The notes beneath the pieces were generated by a model. It was not told the DNA's origin. It was given only the letters and a program-made list of their open reading frames with translations, and did no database searches. Positions 63,519-64,000 of a stretch of 64,000 bases of DNA are shown here, piece by piece. This DNA comes from Bacillaceae bacterium IKA-2. GTDB taxonomy: Bacteria > Bacillota > Bacilli > Bacillales > Anaerobacillaceae. The translations under genes and the position numbers were made by a program. The stretch spans positions 372,001 to 436,000 of the forward strand of contig CP134492.1 of the NCBI GenBank assembly GCA_031761875.1. The letters are read 5' to 3'. Position 1 is the first letter of the stretch, and each line of letters starts with the position of its first letter.

Positions 63519-63811
63519 AATTCCCCGAATCATCTATTCTCAGCGATCACTCGCGCCGCATTCCTCTGAAACCCCCAAGCGACCCTCGCATCCCATACAC
63601 TTCCCATAGACTCTCTGCAACCGTCCCAACACACAGACGTCTTCTCCCACAATCGACCCGAACAATAAACCCAATAGCTTACGATAAATTATTTCTTGAT
63701 AAATATCGTCATCAAGAAGGGACTATGGTATTGATTTTGTCTAATGTACTAGACTTTTGTGGAAAAATGTAGTTTATTTGTATATATAATATAATTAATA
63801 GGGGTGATACT
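63519..63811 (+). other. C-rich, G-poor stretch and leader of the SH3 gene
   Basis: From about 63520 to 63675 the + strand is C-rich and G-poor, unlike the rest of the window. Then TTCTTGAT (63693-63700) pairs with ATCAAGAA (63711-63718) while ACGATA (63681) pairs with TATCGT (63704), two overlapping hairpins. A TATATAAT-rich -10 region (63781-63790) precedes the final gene. No gene is seen. Confidence 0.55.
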
Positions 63812-64000
63812 TTGAAAAGATTTTCAGTTGCTTTTTTAGTTGTTTTTCTGACTGTGTTTAGTGTTTTTCAGTTTAATAACCAAGAAAATATAGTGTATGG
63901 CGATAGTAGTAGAGTAGCAGTTGGAGAAGTGACGGCAACAATATTAAATGTCAGAAGTGAACCTAATAGCACTAGCAAAATGATTTCTCGAGTTTCCAAT
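63812..64000 (+). CDS. secreted bacterial SH3-domain protein, N-terminal part (cut by window end)
   Basis: 63 codons run off the window. TTG start at 63812 follows AGGGGTGAT. A signal peptide (KRFSVAFLVVFLTVFSVF, residues 2-19) is followed by VGEVTATILNVRSEPNSTSK, the start of a bacterial SH3 (SH3b) repeat, which binds cell-wall peptides. The full protein is likely a wall hydrolase or wall-bound protein with several SH3 units, but its catalytic part is outside the window. Confidence 0.82.
   Translation, partial: MKRFSVAFLVVFLTVFSVFQFNNQENIVYGDSSRVAVGEVTATILNVRSEPNSTSKMISRVSN

Overview
The window is a stretch of conserved core chromosome from a low-GC, endospore-forming, flagellated Firmicute of the Bacillaceae. 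Evidence: spo0F, spoIIR, spoIID, spoIIQ and spoIIID orthologues, flhO/flhP, AGGAGG-type ribosome binding sites, TTG/GTG starts, and gene order matching the Bacillus subtilis spo0F-to-fabZ region. The F-type ATP synthase carries residues described as alkaliphile-specific (PxxExxP in subunit c, an extra Lys eight residues after the essential Arg in subunit a, and an atpZ gene), so an alkaliphilic or alkali-tolerant relative of Alkalihalobacillus/Anaerobacillus is likely. Almost all genes lie on the + strand.

Layout. 0.2-9.1 kb: acyl-CoA degradation cluster (thiolase, 3-hydroxyacyl-CoA dehydrogenase, two acyl-CoA dehydrogenases, TetR regulator, fused B12-dependent isobutyryl-CoA mutase IcmF). 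9.3-20.2 kb: information and central metabolism (rpoE, pyrG with a CTP-sensing attenuator, spo0F, fbaA, transaldolase-like fsa, a MurA paralogue, glpX, rho, L31, tdk). 20.2-32 kb: prfA-prmC-spoIIR-ywlB-ywlC-mntP-ywlE-mcp-rpiB-ywlG-glyA-upp. 32.4-34.6 kb: secreted subtilisin-family protease. 34.9-42.2 kb: complete atp operon (ZIBEFHAGDC). 42.7-52.4 kb: complex I operon nuoABCDHIJKLMN without the NADH module nuoEFG. 52.9-63.4 kb: ywzB, ywmB, murA, spoIID, spoIIQ, a small SinI-like gene on the minus strand, spoIIID, mbl, flhO, flhP, an EpuA-type protein, fabZ. The window ends inside a secreted SH3-domain protein gene.

How the genes work together: acyl-CoA oxidation and complex I feed a respiratory chain whose proton-driven ATP synthase looks adapted to high external pH; the sporulation genes form the engulfment signalling set (SpoIIR, SpoIID, SpoIIQ) plus the mother-cell regulator SpoIIID; MurA, Mbl and FabZ supply envelope growth.

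I see no CRISPR array, prophage, defence island or other exotic gene system. The unusual content is intergenic: at least four families of short repeats. The best supported is a small MITE-like element of about 80-120 bp with roughly 18-bp terminal inverted repeats; its three intact copies are each flanked by a perfect 4-bp direct repeat, and three nearby 15-bp palindromes look like remnants of the same element. There are also GGTG-CCTGA-CACC palindromes whose arms differ between copies but stay self-complementary, a 120-bp unit in three tandem copies, polypurine heptamer tracts after stop codons, and two 18-bp tandem arrays that span the stop codons of rpoE and atpD.
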